Assembly (NCBI RefSeq): GCF_030704535.1
Contig: NC_081819.1
Coordinates: 18,014,001-18,078,000 of the forward strand
DNA length: 64,000 nt
Reading direction: 5' to 3'
DNA from: Vitis vinifera
Lineage: Eukaryota > Streptophyta > Magnoliopsida > Vitales > Vitaceae
Part shown: positions 1 to 11,617 of the stretch, in pieces
How positions within the stretch are numbered: position 1 is the first letter of the stretch
Layout of the letters: each line of letters starts with the position of its first letter
The notes under the pieces: generated by a model
The model's database searches: none
What the model saw: the letters and a program-made list of their open reading frames with translations, nothing else
Told to the model about the DNA's origin: nothing
Program-made: the position numbers and the translations under genes

Positions 1-121
1 CGAGACAGAAAGAGCCGCCATATGTTAGTGGTTGTGGGTCTTGTTGCTTGCCGGAGCCACCAAGCAAACTTGGCAGCTCGAGGATTATTCAAGTGTTTGT
101 AGTTTTGACTTCTGCGAAGAG

Positions 122-440
122 ATCCAAATAAAGTAATACTACTGTATTTATCCCCTATATATATATATGTACTGTGAATCAGCAAGTGGGTGACCGTGCG
201 AAAGAGTTGTCTTCTGTCATAGGGAAAAAAAATAGTAGCCATATTCATAGCTTGAACAAGGCATAGATGGTTGGTTGACTGGTTCATCCAAATATAGTAA
301 TGCTACTGTATTTATCGCCTATATATATATACTGTGAATCAGCAAGTGGGTGAGTGTGCAAAAGAGTTAGTCTTCTTTGATAGGGGAAAAAAATAGTAGC
401 CATATTCATAGTTTGAAGAAGGCATAGGCGGTTGGTTCCT
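122..440 (+). repeat. 164-bp tandem duplication in the LBD intron
   Basis: Two adjacent copies begin at 122 and 286, both with ATCCAAATA. They share the order TATA-rich run, ACTGTGAATCAGCAAGTGGGTGA, then AATAGTAGCCATATTCATAG. Copies differ by scattered substitutions and by the length of the TA run. It lies inside the inferred LBD intron and is non-coding. Confidence 0.85.
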
Positions 441-1019
441 CTTCCAATTAATATGATAGCTAGGAATGATTTCCCGAGAAAAGTTTATATATATATATAA
501 AAGATATTTGAATTATTAGATCGGTTTTGATCATTTTATCTAAAAACCTTTTATGATATTCGACATCACATCACACTAGCGTACTCTAAGAGCCATCATT
601 TGGGTGACTCGTCTCAGGTTTAAGAAGGGCATTATTGCGTCCCAACATGTGTAAACTCTCCTCTTAATCATATAGACTCTTAACCATATAAACGTGTTTA
701 ATACCCCTATTATAAGGATGACATAGTTGTTCCCAGTTGCCCAGCAATTTCAGACATGCTGGGGTTTCATGGCAGACCAAGCTGAAAAAGCGTCCTCCAT
801 GTTTCATGGTCTGTCCAAATCGGTGCCCTCACTCCATTATAATATATAGCACAGTTTTAGACCTTTTCGAAAGGACGTAGTCACCATTTGAAAATTGAAA
901 CTATAAAGAGGTAGCTGTGCTTACAGTTATATTATAGCAAATTAATAGTCTTAAGTCTTATTACCTATCAGCAAGCTAGGGCAATGACTGACTGATAATG
1001 GTTTGGTTTGTGATTACAG

Positions 1020-1313
1020 GTTATGAATTTGCAGGCGGAGTTGGCCTTCATTCAGGCCCGTCTTTCGACCTTGCAGCGCATTCCTTCTCTGGCACCGCCA
1101 CCCCTACTGCCTGAAAGTGCACCGCAGCCCAATCTTCAGTCTGACTTTTTTAATGTTCCTCTACAATCACACGAGGCGTCGATGGAAGCTGCGGACTTCT
1201 GTAATAATTCAATGGACAGAGAGCTCGAGGATGGTGATCTCCAAACCCTAGCTCAAGAATTTGTCTCTAGATTCTTGCCCGGAGTAAAAGTCCGGGATTC
1301 GAGTTCTAACTAA
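1020..1313 (+). CDS. LOB-domain (LBD/AS2-like) transcription factor, last exon only
   Basis: This is the final exon of an LBD gene whose first exon lies upstream of the window. It opens after an acceptor (ATTACAG at 1013-1019) in phase 0 with VMNLQAELAFIQARLSTLQ and runs 97 codons to a TAA. Leucines at exon residues 4, 8 and 15 fit the second half of the L-X6-L-X3-L-X6-L coiled coil that closes the LOB domain and supports dimerisation. The remainder is a Pro-rich, then acidic, variable tail as is usual for class I LBD proteins, which are plant-specific DNA-binding regulators of organ boundaries and lateral organs. The in-frame ATG at 1023 is internal and not the true start. Bases 1-1019 are taken as the last part of the preceding intron. 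The subgroup within class I cannot be decided from this exon. Confidence 0.8.
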   Translation, partial: VMNLQAELAFIQARLSTLQRIPSLAPPPLLPESAPQPNLQSDFFNVPLQSHEASMEAADFCNNSMDRELEDGDLQTLAQEFVSRFLPGVKVRDSSSN

Positions 1314-4300
1314 AAGTTTCTGTTGCTCACTTGCATTAAGTTTCTTCTAACTTTTTCTGGCAAATCTCAGTTCATCATGTATGGATTCAATAGTCTAATT
1401 CAATAGCCATGCCTTCCTTTTTATCACCACAACATCGACTAGAAACCTTGTTGCTTTCTATACTACTGCATGCCTACACCTCTCTGACTGATCAAATTAG
1501 TTTTGAATCCTGAATAATGGGCCTGTAATTGCATGTATCGTGTGTGCGATTAATAAATGGGCTCCATCAGAACCAAAACTTGGGCCGAAGAGCATGTTTG
1601 GCCAGCCCACTGAATATTTGGGCCATTAGTTGTTTCTCTTTGATCTGCATTAATATCTCCAGAGCCCAATATAATGTTATGTCGGTTATACAATTTCACA
1701 GCCCAAATTTTTCTATACATGGCTAAAAAAATTAGAAATAGTGGTGGTTTAATAAGTCTACATATTATTTTTATCATAATTTTTTTAATTATTTTTATAT
1801 TTTCTAATTTTACAATTAGTTTTAATTCTATAAAATATAAATTATATATTTATTATTAGCTTAAGGCTTTCCTTGATTATGTTTTCATGATAACAAAAAG
1901 AAGTTAAAGTACTAATGCTTTTAATATTAAAGTCAATGTTTTAGTTTTTAAGGAAATTAAAATAAGTCAAGTACCTTGATGGCTGAATTGGGATTGATAA
2001 AGAGTCATCAAGGTTTTGGAAGAGAGAAAAAGTTTTTATTAAGTTTAATGGATCCTCGATATGGAAAGCCTAACCGATTGAACCGATTCTCTTATTGATT
2101 CTATATATTTAAGGCAATCTTGACTAATTGACCTTAAAATAGCCTAAAAAGCTTCCCTTTTTAGTCTTAACCATCCAAATGCTTAAGCAATTCATTTTAA
2201 AACTTGACATTTTTGAAAGAATCCAGTCTAAGATTTTGAGGAAAAATGCATATCCATTCAATTTTAAGATTTTAAGGTTACTTTTTAAGAAAATAAAGTA
2301 CAAATGAATGCATTAAACTTGTATGAAAAATAACTTAATCATGAGTGCACTCGTGAGATTCATCTTACAATTAGTCCTAAACCTTTTATCTCGTTAAGGA
2401 TCCATATCTTCATGACATTTGAATCTCTCTGGGACATATTTTGAGTTTTTTTAAAATCAAAATTATCAATAAAACCTAAAACTTTACTTGAATTTAAATG
2501 TTAATAAACTTAATTTTTGTTTTGTAATCATCAAAACCCTTGAGCTAAAACTATCACATGTAAAAATAATATTGTCCTTTATTTTAGCGCTAAACTCTTT
2601 TAAATATCTAAGGTATTCTATTAAAACTACCCCAACAAAAATAAAATATTTTAGGATTAATTCCATTTACTCCTTTTCAGGTTAGATGTAAATACATCTA
2701 ATCACTATTAGTTTTAAATTTTATTGAGTAACATTTCTATTAATTTATTCTATTTATAATTTCTTTTAGAGAGACTTTAGGTAAAAATGGTAAATATGTT
2801 TAATAATTTTCAAAAAAATATATTTTATGGATGAAATACATCTCTAGGATGCTAATTGATAACATTTGAAACTAATAATGACTTACTATATTTATCCTAA
2901 ATCTCAAAAGTGTTAACCTAATATTTGGTGAAACTAAAAAGATGTTATATATTTAAAGCACAATCCAAAGGCTAAATGATCGAACTTTTTTGTTGTACCA
3001 AAATATTTAGCCTTTTTACATAGCAACTCCGGTAAAAAAAAACTAGAGAAAGAGTCACTACGGCTTTTGTAGTACTTCGGGTATTGTCCTCAATGACTGG
3101 CTTATAGAAAATTGTCAATACTATAATAAATGAATTGTTTTTGTTTAAATCTTAAAGTAAAACATAGTACGTGAATAATGTGAAACTAAGTAAAATATAT
3201 TAAATTAATAAATAAATATTGATTTTAAATTCGATTTATTCAAATTTGGGGCTTTCCACAATCCAATATAGAAATTCGAGAAAATAAAGGTTTTGTAAGT
3301 AATATAATCTTAGGGTTTGGGGATGGCCGCTCACGATCAAGTTGAGTTCTATAACTTAAAATTGCATCCAAAACCTAATTTTTTATTTTTAAAACAAATT
3401 TATAAAACCATCAAAGCCTAATTTTTTATTTTTAAAACAAATTTCTAAAACCATCAAATGGATGAGATTGATTATCGGTTTAAGATTTTACTTTTTAACC
3501 CTTCCTACTCCTTATAACTTTGTTTTGGGGCAAATATCGATAGGAAATAAGATGATAACTAATGATCAAGAATTACCAAAAGTAACTAGTATTGGATAAT
3601 AACCTACCGTATCATTCCCTAAACTAACTCGCAATGATAGAATAAAAAAAATTTGATAAATTGTCACCCAACTAATAATTAATCTTATTGTTATAAAAAT
3701 TTACCCATTGTCCTTATAGGTTTCCTAACCCTTAGATTTTCATGTTTCAAGCCCCAAGTTAGCTTCTTAGCCTCTTACGAGGGTGATGTTACATTCACAA
3801 TCCATAATAGGTTAAAAATCCATATTTTGAATCAAAATAAACTAAAAACAATATATTTAATAAATAAGAAAAATAAAACAAATCAAAGTTCTAGTCTTCT
3901 TCCACTTTCAATATCAAACTCTCTAGAAAAAATTAAAGATATCTAAAACCTAAAATTAAGAGAGTTTATATAATATCATCAATTACCTAACATGTGACAC
4001 GTTCTTATTAGTCACTTATTACAAAATAATTAAAAAAAGTAATAAAATGGTGATTTCTAGTCGTGTGGGGCCCACTCAGGGCAAATTAAGTGCCCTAGAT
4101 GCAATTTCCAAGGTAGAGGAAGCGAAACATCAAAATGGCAGTGAGTGAATTTGAAATTGGGGTCATTTCGAATTAGATTTTAAATTCATAAGTTGAATTT
4201 CGAAATAATTTCAAATTGATCCTTCAACTTTGCACAGTTATTTTTAAATGGCTATAACTTATTCATTTTAGCTTTGATTTGTACACCATTTGAAGTGTTG

Positions 4301-4885
4301 GACTCCTGACTTCCCAAGTTATTGAAATGACATAGAGTATGCCTTAAATGGACTTTAAGAAGTACTCCATATTTTTTCTCAAAGTCAAAGTACAAGTTGC
4401 CACCATATTTTGAGTTCCAAATTTTAATGCAATTGAATATTGCTTCATGCCTCATTTATTATGTTTTCTTACCTTATTTTTCATCTTCCAAACTTATGAT
4501 ATCCTCGTCTTGCCTTTTTTCATGGTTCATGAGTCTTGATTCGTTTATTTCATCATTTGGCAATTTCTTGATCTTTCAAAATCTAATGTGATTTAACTTG
4601 CACCATTTTCTTCCCTTAAACCTAAGATAAGTCTTCAAAATACAAGTTAAACTCATGGTTAGGGTCTTAATATTGATTTATGTCAAATTATGTGATTTGA
4701 ATATCTTTTGGTGCACAACTTATATCGAATTTGTGACATTAGAGCACATATTTTGACTCCAATCACTAAACCAAACTTAATTTGTACAAAAGGACTAAAA
4801 CCCATTACTAACTTACAAATTCACATGTAAAGGGATGGATATTGTTTCAACATAGAGAAGAACTACCAAATAAGTGACACTAGGC
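1314..4885. other. AT-rich intergenic spacer
   Basis: The first few hundred bases are presumably the LBD 3' UTR. The rest is AT-rich with only short chance reading frames. A 43-bp tandem pair at 3374-3459 and a dispersed repeat shared with 36.5 kb (about 586-640, in the intron upstream) are the only structures noticed. The minus-strand frame at 4252-4455 is unremarkable, and no gene is supported. Confidence 0.6.
3374..3459 (+). repeat. 43-bp tandem pair
   Basis: Two adjacent 43-bp units start at 3374 and 3417 with CCTAATTTTTTATTTTTAAA and end CCATCAAA. They differ by about one base inside the unit, so the duplication is recent or has been conserved by gene conversion. Confidence 0.85.
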
Positions 4886-5433
4886 TAGGGATGGCAACGG
4901 GGCGGGTTTTTTCGGGTACCCGCCCCGCCCCGCCCCTAATGGGACGGGGTTGAAATTTAATAAACGGGTTTTTAACGAGTATGAGATTTTTTTTTTAAAC
5001 CCGGGGCGGGTTCGGGTATTGCCCCATCCCGCCCCGCCCCGCCCCGCCCCGTTTACATATAAAATCAATTTTAAAATTTAATTCAATTTAAAATTTAAAA
5101 TTAATTTTATTTTACTATTTTTAATATATAGATAATAATAAAAAAAATTAATAAAATAAGTTATAAAAAATATAATAATTTTATTATTTATAAATATATT
5201 TATTTTAATGTAAATAAAAATTTTTAAAGCAAATTTTTAAAAAAATTAAAAACAAAAAAAAAGAGGCTAAACGGGGCGGGGCGGGGCGGGGCGGGTTTGG
5301 GAATTTCCCATACCCGCCCCGCCCCGTCCCGTTTAATTTTTTAAATGGGACGGGGATGAGAATTATTTTTAATAAACGGGGCGGGGTTGGGATGGGGGCG
5401 ACCCATCCCGAACCCGCCCCGTTGCCATTCCTA
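4886..5433. mobile_element. GC-rich terminal-inverted-repeat element (MITE-like)
   Basis: The left end reads TAGGGATGGCAACGGGGCGG and the right end is its near-exact reverse complement, finishing GTTGCCATTCCTA. Inside each end lie 100-150 bp of GGGGCGGG/CCCCGCCC blocks that pair with each other across an AT-rich core at about 5050-5265. The 548-bp length, lack of coding capacity and TAGGG-type ends fit a non-autonomous DNA element, possibly hAT-like. No clean 8-bp target duplication is visible (CACTAGGC on the left against CCCGCCGG on the right), so the class is an inference. Short reading frames in it are shadows of the repeats. Confidence 0.65.
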
Positions 5434-5935
5434 CCCGCCGGCTCCCCTGTCATCAGGTCACCAACTTCCTTGACCTTCCGAAATCCTGTATTTTACATAT
5501 CCAACTAGGCAATGAAAACTCATAAAATATGGCACGCATTTTTTAAACGCCCTACCAATACTTACCTTTCTAAGCCTCATTGCCTTTACTTTGACTTTGA
5601 TTGTTGTTCTCATGCCAAGTCATCTCCATTAAGATACTGCAAGACCCACCTCTATAGTCATCTTAAAACATGTCTAACTCTTAATAATAATAATAATAAT
5701 AATAAAAATAAAAAATAAAGAAAAGGAAAAAAAATACCCACCCAGTTTAAATTTGAACTTTTAACCAAGTGAGATTCATATCCTCTTCAAACTCCCCAAA
5801 AAAAATCCTAATCACTTCCAATCAAATCCAATTAAGTTAAATGCTAAAAAAAAAAAAAAAATCTTATTATTTTCCCAAATGAAAATGATAAGATTTATGT
5901 TTTATATTTATAAGTGTATAAAAAAAATTGTTGGA

Positions 5936-6222
5936 AAACCCTAAAAAAAAGAGTAGGGCCCATTGGACCAATGTGCGTTACCCTAGTATAAAAGCACATA
6001 GGAGTAAGTGAGTAACCAAGTAAAGAAGAGAGGAAAAAAAACATAGGGCAGAAACAAAGGGGAGAGAGTGAGAGAGGGGAAAAAAAGAAAGGGGGAAAGG
6101 CTTTGAGTCCCCAAAGATGTCAGAGAAACTGAAAAAAGGTTAGGAAAGATACTCCCAAGCCCCTCTCTCTCTCTCTCTGGTCTTCTTCTTCTGCTGCTGC
6201 TTCTGCGTCATCGTCTTCTTCG
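5936..6222 (+). promoter_or_regulatory. Promoter and 5' leader of the FAR1-like gene
   Basis: A telo-box (AAACCCTAA, 5936-5944) is followed by GGGCCCA (5956-5962, site II/TGGGCY type), a CCAAT within about 10 bp, and a TATA box (TATAAAAG from about 5987). Telo-box plus site II is a pairing known from promoters of growth and translation genes. The leader is purine-rich (GAGAG), then (CT)n at 6162-6178 and TCT/GCT repeats, ending at the ATG at 6223. The core promoter is read directly; the regulatory meaning is inferred. Confidence 0.6.
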
Positions 6223-8124
6223 ATGAATCCTCACAAAACTGAAGAAGATCATCTCTTCAATCCCCATGATCTTGACCCGCAAGCCCATATCATGGACCCC
6301 ACCCATCTCCACACCCAATCCTCCCCCTCTTCCTCGTTCTCTCTCCCTCCGATCTCCGAAATCGTGCTATTTCGGGATGATGATGAGAACGATGACTCGC
6401 CGATGAGTCACAGCGAGTCCGACCCGGAAAACGACGGCGGCGGGGGAGGCGGCGCGGCCGACAAGCAGGCGCATCTTGCCCCGGCGTACATTAGTCCCGA
6501 GCCCCACATCTCCAACCAATTCTACACCTTTAACAGCGAGTCGCATGCCCTAATGATCCGGTGCATTTTGGAGGGCCGCCTGGCGTCGCCGGACGAGATC
6601 CGCGCAGCTACTCCCCGGGCCGTCCTCAAGAGCTGGCGCGCCGTGTGGAAGGATCGGAACGAAGACACGGCTTACCTCACGGCTTGGAAGCGCATCCAGG
6701 ATAAGCTGACGGCGCGAGTCGACGCCGCCACTGGTAACCAATTCTTGTGTTTCAAGAACAATTCGCAGCAATTCGTTTCGCATATCAATCAATGGCAAGA
6801 CATTGTGATGAGTTTTCACGGAGATGCCGATTTGAAGCACCTAGCGGTTAAAGAAACCATAGAGAGAATTAAACAAGTCTGGACTGTGGGTGCTAAATTC
6901 TATGGAATTCCCGAATCCTTCATTAGGGTTTGTGTGGCTGCGTGCCCAGTTTGCTCGGGCTCGTCCGGGTCAGCACCGAGGAGTAAACGGCGCCGTTTTG
7001 AGTACACCGAGTCCTTTGATGTGCCTGCGAAGGAGGTCCCCTCTAGGCTGCAGCAATTGGCAGCGAAGCATAAGGTTGTGCTTTGTATTAGGCAGAAGTA
7101 TATTAGGTATAAGCCGTTTATGGCAGAGGTTAAGGATTATGCTTGTCATAGGGCGGGCGAGCCAGCTGCGAAGAAGTCAAGGATTTTGAAGAGGGAGCCA
7201 TATGCCTCAAAGAGATGTGGGTGTGGGTTTCGAATTAGGGCAATTGTGCCCATTGCCAATTATAATGAGAAGGATAAGACTTTTGTGTATCAGGAGGAGG
7301 GGATGGCAGTGTTTAAGTTGTATGCAGTGCATTCAGGGCATGAGCCAGGGCCATTGGATGGGAATGCACGAATAATGCATCGGGTTGTTGGGCATAAAGG
7401 GGGGTATCTGATGGATCAGGAGATGGTCTATGGGATGGCTGAAGATGGGGAAAACGAGGGGTTTGGGTTGATTGGGAAGGAGGACGGGGATTTTCAGCTC
7501 TCAGTGTTGCAACAGTTGCAGGAATTGAGGGCTGAAGTTGGGTTATTGGAAGGGAGAATTGGGAAAATCCCACGTGAGTTGTTGGGTTCAGTGTCTCGAG
7601 AGCTGTATGATATTGTGAATAAAGTTAGAAGTATAGGAGAAGATGGGTCGAAGGCAATTGGATTGCTTGCTGATAAGCCACATTCAGATGATGTGTTGGT
7701 AGGGGACAGTGAATTGGCACATTGGAGCAATCACCATCACGAAAGGATATATGGGAATGGTAAGGAGACAGAGTTGATTGAAGAAGATGAAGACAGTTTC
7801 GGGCGAACGCTTGGGGATGTTGCAACCTGGGATCAGATCCGAACAGACTGTAGGAGTGAGAAAGATCTGATGAGTGAGACCTGTAAGCCTGAAAAGTGGT
7901 TGAAATGCAGTGAGTTCGATGAGAAGAGCATTCTTGACTGTGAAGATACTAAACTAACCAAGCCCATAAGGCATGATGAGACTATAGTGACTGATGTAGG
8001 TCTTGTTGGTATACAGGTAGACAGTTTCTACTCAGAGAATTCTAAATGGTATGATTCTCCCTGTGGGTTGGACCCTGGTGCAGATTGCGGAGATAATGGA
8101 TTCAGGAATGGGGGGATCGTGTAA
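6223..8124 (+). CDS. Plant nuclear protein with FAR1/WRKY-GCM1-like Cys/His motif
   Basis: This is an intact 633-codon single-exon gene. The N-terminus (1-80) is low-complexity, with Ser/Pro and acidic stretches and a Gly run. Residues 98-230 form a well-structured region of unknown family (WRAVWKDRNED, WKRIQDKL, FVSHINQWQDIV). A CPVC pair (241-244) and a basic SKRRRFE patch (about 254-260, a possible nuclear localisation signal) follow. Residues 300-375 hold C308-H309, C332-G-C334 and H370-x2-H373 around an ASKRCGCGFRIRA core. That order resembles the zinc-binding half of FAR1-type DNA-binding domains. Two short coiled-coil-like segments (about 425-475) and an acidic tail complete it. No MULE transposase or SWIM domain is present, so it is a FAR1-like DNA-binding candidate and not a transposase. 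The ATG is the first after the leader and lies in good context. The exact family name is unknown to me. Confidence 0.75.
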   Translation: MNPHKTEEDHLFNPHDLDPQAHIMDPTHLHTQSSPSSSFSLPPISEIVLFRDDDENDDSPMSHSESDPENDGGGGGGAADKQAHLAPAYISPEPHISNQFYTFNSESHALMIRCILEGRLASPDEIRAATPRAVLKSWRAVWKDRNEDTAYLTAWKRIQDKLTARVDAATGNQFLCFKNNSQQFVSHINQWQDIVMSFHGDADLKHLAVKETIERIKQVWTVGAKFYGIPESFIRVCVAACPVCSGSSGSAPRSKRRRFEYTESFDVPAKEVPSRLQQLAAKHKVVLCIRQKYIRYKPFMAEVKDYACHRAGEPAAKKSRILKREPYASKRCGCGFRIRAIVPIANYNEKDKTFVYQEEGMAVFKLYAVHSGHEPGPLDGNARIMHRVVGHKGGYLMDQEMVYGMAEDGENEGFGLIGKEDGDFQLSVLQQLQELRAEVGLLEGRIGKIPRELLGSVSRELYDIVNKVRSIGEDGSKAIGLLADKPHSDDVLVGDSELAHWSNHHHERIYGNGKETELIEEDEDSFGRTLGDVATWDQIRTDCRSEKDLMSETCKPEKWLKCSEFDEKSILDCEDTKLTKPIRHDETIVTDVGLVGIQVDSFYSENSKWYDSPCGLDPGADCGDNGFRNGGIV

Positions 8125-11100
8125 AGTCTTATAGAGCTGGGCTGACCCACTCTAACATAGTTATGAGTTTATAATGTGCCATTTTGTTCTTTCTCATAGT
8201 TGGTAGTGGGTTGTACATTTATGTATACAGAAAAATGGAGCCTCTCACATGCTTTTAGGTATCTTTTGTGCGTGTGGTTCTGTAAAGTATACCCATTGGG
8301 CTTCCCTGCACATACCTTACTTGACAGCTATTTGTTGACCATGTTCTAGACCTCCAAAAATTTTATCTTTGTTCTTCCTATAAGGCATATCAGTGACTGT
8401 TCCTTTCCTTTTCTGTTTTCTTTCTATTCTATGAAGATCTTGTATTGATTATATGTGCAGCCCAGTTATGCCTTTTAATTCCTATTATTGCATTTTGAGT
8501 TGCATGAAAACTTTTCTTTGTTGTGTGTGTTTGTTTTCTTTTCTGCTGGTTCATACATCCTTCTAATGCAAGCTTGGTATGGATGTGCTCCTTACATGAC
8601 AAACAGTTGAAGCCATTTTGTTGTGTCTTACCTCTTTGTAGTTATGGAGGTGATACCATTTTGCTGCCTTTGGATCAAAATCTTCAGAAGGTGCATAGGT
8701 GGTCCCTTGTTCTAACACTTCCTTGAGTTACTAGCATTTCCCACTGATAGATTATTTTATAGTCTCATGTGAATTTTTTATAGAGAAAGCAACATCTATT
8801 ACAATGGATTGTTCTCTATTCTTTACTTTTACAGAGATAGAAAATGATTTAATTTGGTATCCGTCCATTTTTTTTCTAAACGTTGTTGATATCTGTTCTA
8901 ATTAAAAAAATTTATGCAATATCTACATGGTCTTTGGATATAATGTGTTAAACTAATTTAATCTTCAACCAGTGAACTTATGATTCAATGGTATTTTTGT
9001 TGCACCTTATTGTGGGAGGTTGCAGGACCAAGACTTGCCACTAATTTTTGTCAGTTGATGGCGGTACCCTATTTCAGAATCTTTGTGTGTGTTTATTGGA
9101 TATATTGGTGGTTAGATAGTTAGAGAGCTAATCCTTATTTGGACATACCACAAAGTTGGGAACATGGTTAATCAGCTACTTGCTTCAATTGCCCCTATTC
9201 TAAAATATGAGATTGGTGGAAATGCTGGTATGGATTGTTACCTTGCTTCAATTCGCTGGTATTGACATCCTTTCCACGTGCTATGGGAGTGGGAACAGTT
9301 TTTTTTTTTTTCTTTTTTTCTTTTTTTCTTTTTTAATGTTATTCATGTTGTGCAGTGAACCTACTAATTTTCGAGACATTGGTCTAATGTGATTATTGTT
9401 GCCAGTTGGGAAGTAACTGTAGATATAGGATTCTTCTTCTTCTCCTCTTCTCTCTCTCTCTCTCTCTCGGGAAAAGGATGAAATTGTCTCTCATCCCTTC
9501 TGCATTGAAGAAATTAAGGGAAAGGTTTAGGCATCTCAAATCTGTCACTTTCGGTCTTGCATTTTTTGACGAGAAATCAATAGTGAGCATCTGAGAAGGA
9601 TGAATTTGTTCTGATTTGCAGAATGAAAGGGGTAGTCAGAATTTATTCTGACTGCTCTCACTTAACTATGATAATGATTCCAGTTCCATTGAATCCTTGG
9701 GCTCTTTCACCTCTGGGAGGAGGGACCACTTCATGTGGCACTCAACAGTTTGGAATCTGACAATTAACATCCTTATCTTCTTTGCATCTTAAGGATGATA
9801 CCTTCGAGGTTCAGAATTAATGGTTCGTGGGAGAATATTGAGTCCTAGGAAGGGGTGACTCAATTGGGGAATGGCATCAACCTTTCACCCGCTAAGTGGA
9901 GGGCCTGAACAGGAAGCCCCTCTATTTCAGACTCTATCAAGAAAGCAGTGTTTGAACATGTGAATTCAGAAATATACTTCTATTTCAGCTTCCAAATAGC
10001 TTCCATTAACTTCAGAGAAGTATGTGGTAACTACCTTCGTAGAAGTCACTTAAACAACTTCTTAGAGAAGCATGTGGTCAATGGGAATTGTTTGAGAGTT
10101 GAAATGATCAAAATACTACAGAATTAAGAATCTGATACATATTGATGTTACTTTAACAAAAAGTACTTCATGAAATTGCTTTCAAGGTATACTTTTTACA
10201 TCCTATAGCTCAATGTTTTTTATTGGACCTATATCTCTTAGTGTTTTCAATTTTCTAGTTTATTTATTTATTTGTTTTTAGAAGAAAATTAGAGATATAA
10301 TAAATAGGTGTGAATCAATAAAATCTTGTAAAGGTTCTTATTATTTGACTGTTGAAAAATACTATTTAATTGAGCTTAAAACAGTTTGCAATGTTATAGG
10401 TTACTACACATGCATTAGCTGAGGACCTGCTCCTGCCTTTTAAATATAAAATTTTGAATGACATGTTTATTGGGGCTCTGTAACACCTCCTATGTTGATT
10501 CTGCTGTTTGAACAAGTTTTGACATTCTTTCTTATTCTGTTGTTTGTACCAGGTCTAGTTGATCGATTTGTAGGAAAAATGCCCTTGTATGCTTACTCAT
10601 TCTCAATAACTTCTCAATGCCAATTTATACAGCAAAAGAAGCTGCAACTTGAAAGCACCATGGATGTAGTGATACAGGTTTGCTACTTTTCCAAGAGTGT
10701 CCTGGTAATTGATGTATCTACCTAACATCAAGAATACATTATTAAACAATGTACTTTCAGAACTTGGTCATACTTTTTCCTAACACCCCCTGCCCTTTGA
10801 TATTGTTTATAGTATGGATTTGCTCAATCTTTCTATGATAAGTTGGTGCCAAAGTAATTCTTTTGTGATAATAACTTAAAATTCCATGCAATGGATGATA
10901 ATCTCTATTTTTTTTTTTTTTTGCATCAAACTTCTTTATATTCTTAAAATTATAGATTTCTGAATCCAAAAGGGTAGAGGATTTGAAAGTGTTAAAAGTT
11001 TCCACCCCCACTCCAAGTTTGTTGTTACCTGTACTTGTTAGGAGCCTAGGATATGTTTAATTAGGTTTGAAATATAAGGGAAGGTGGTGGAGTTCCATCT

Positions 11101-11367
11101 GAAACAGTTGTTTTCTCCTTTTTTATTCTTTTTTCCAAATTTCTTAATGTTTCCTGGACTCTTTTTTCCATTTTGTCATTTCATTATTATGCTTTAATTT
11201 TTACTAGGACCATTAATTATTTTTATGCCAGCACTTGCAATTTGTTTCATCCTATATTTCAGATATTATGGTAGTGTATGTTCTATGCAGACTATATGTG
11301 AATGTGACAGCTAAGAAGAAATATTGTCAAGGTTTAGAATCTACCTGAAAGATCAAATTTAATTCTT

Positions 11368-11617
11368 TGTCTTTTCCATATGCGAAATAGGAACGTAGAA
11401 GTATTTCAATGCATTCTCTAATTGCTGCTGCTGATATGTGCTGAATAACATGCATGTAGGAAATAAGAATGTGCTGATGTCTTTTGCCATATATGAAATA
11501 GGATTGTAGAAGCATGTCAATGTATTCTCTGAAACTACTTATCAAAAAAAAAAAATGTATTCTCTGAAACTATTGTATGTAGCTGCTGATATCTGCCAAA
11601 GAACATGCATATGTCGG
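11368..11617 (+). repeat. About 110-bp diverged tandem duplication
   Basis: Unit A (11368-11460) and unit B (from 11478) share, in order, TGTCTTTT(G)CCATAT, GAAATAGGA, GTAGAAG, TCAATG-ATTCTCT, GCTGCTGATAT and AACATGCAT. Unit B is longer by 35 bp because it carries the LINE-tail insertion plus its target-site duplication at 11538-11572. Confidence 0.75.
11538..11553 (+). mobile_element. 16-nt LINE-tail micro-insertion with 19-bp TSD
   Basis: CTTATC followed by ten A is flanked by perfect 19-bp direct repeats, AATGTATTCTCTGAAACTA, at 11519-11537 and 11554-11572. The inserted bases match the 3' terminus of the full-length LINE of this window, whose minus-strand end reads ACTTATC then poly(A). 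Removing the insert and one repeat restores the alignment of the local 110-bp tandem units. Confidence 0.8.

Noticed and set aside
4252..4455. 67-codon minus-strand frame
   Set aside because: It gives a plausible-looking peptide, possibly a retroelement scrap, but there are no motifs, ends or neighbours to support a call.
5205..5453. 82-codon minus-strand frame rich in Gly/Pro/Arg
   Set aside because: It lies entirely in the GC-rich inverted repeat element and reflects repeat composition.
10492..10725. 77-codon hydrophobic frame
   Set aside because: Low-complexity hydrophobic translation of T-rich DNA with no splice-linked partner.
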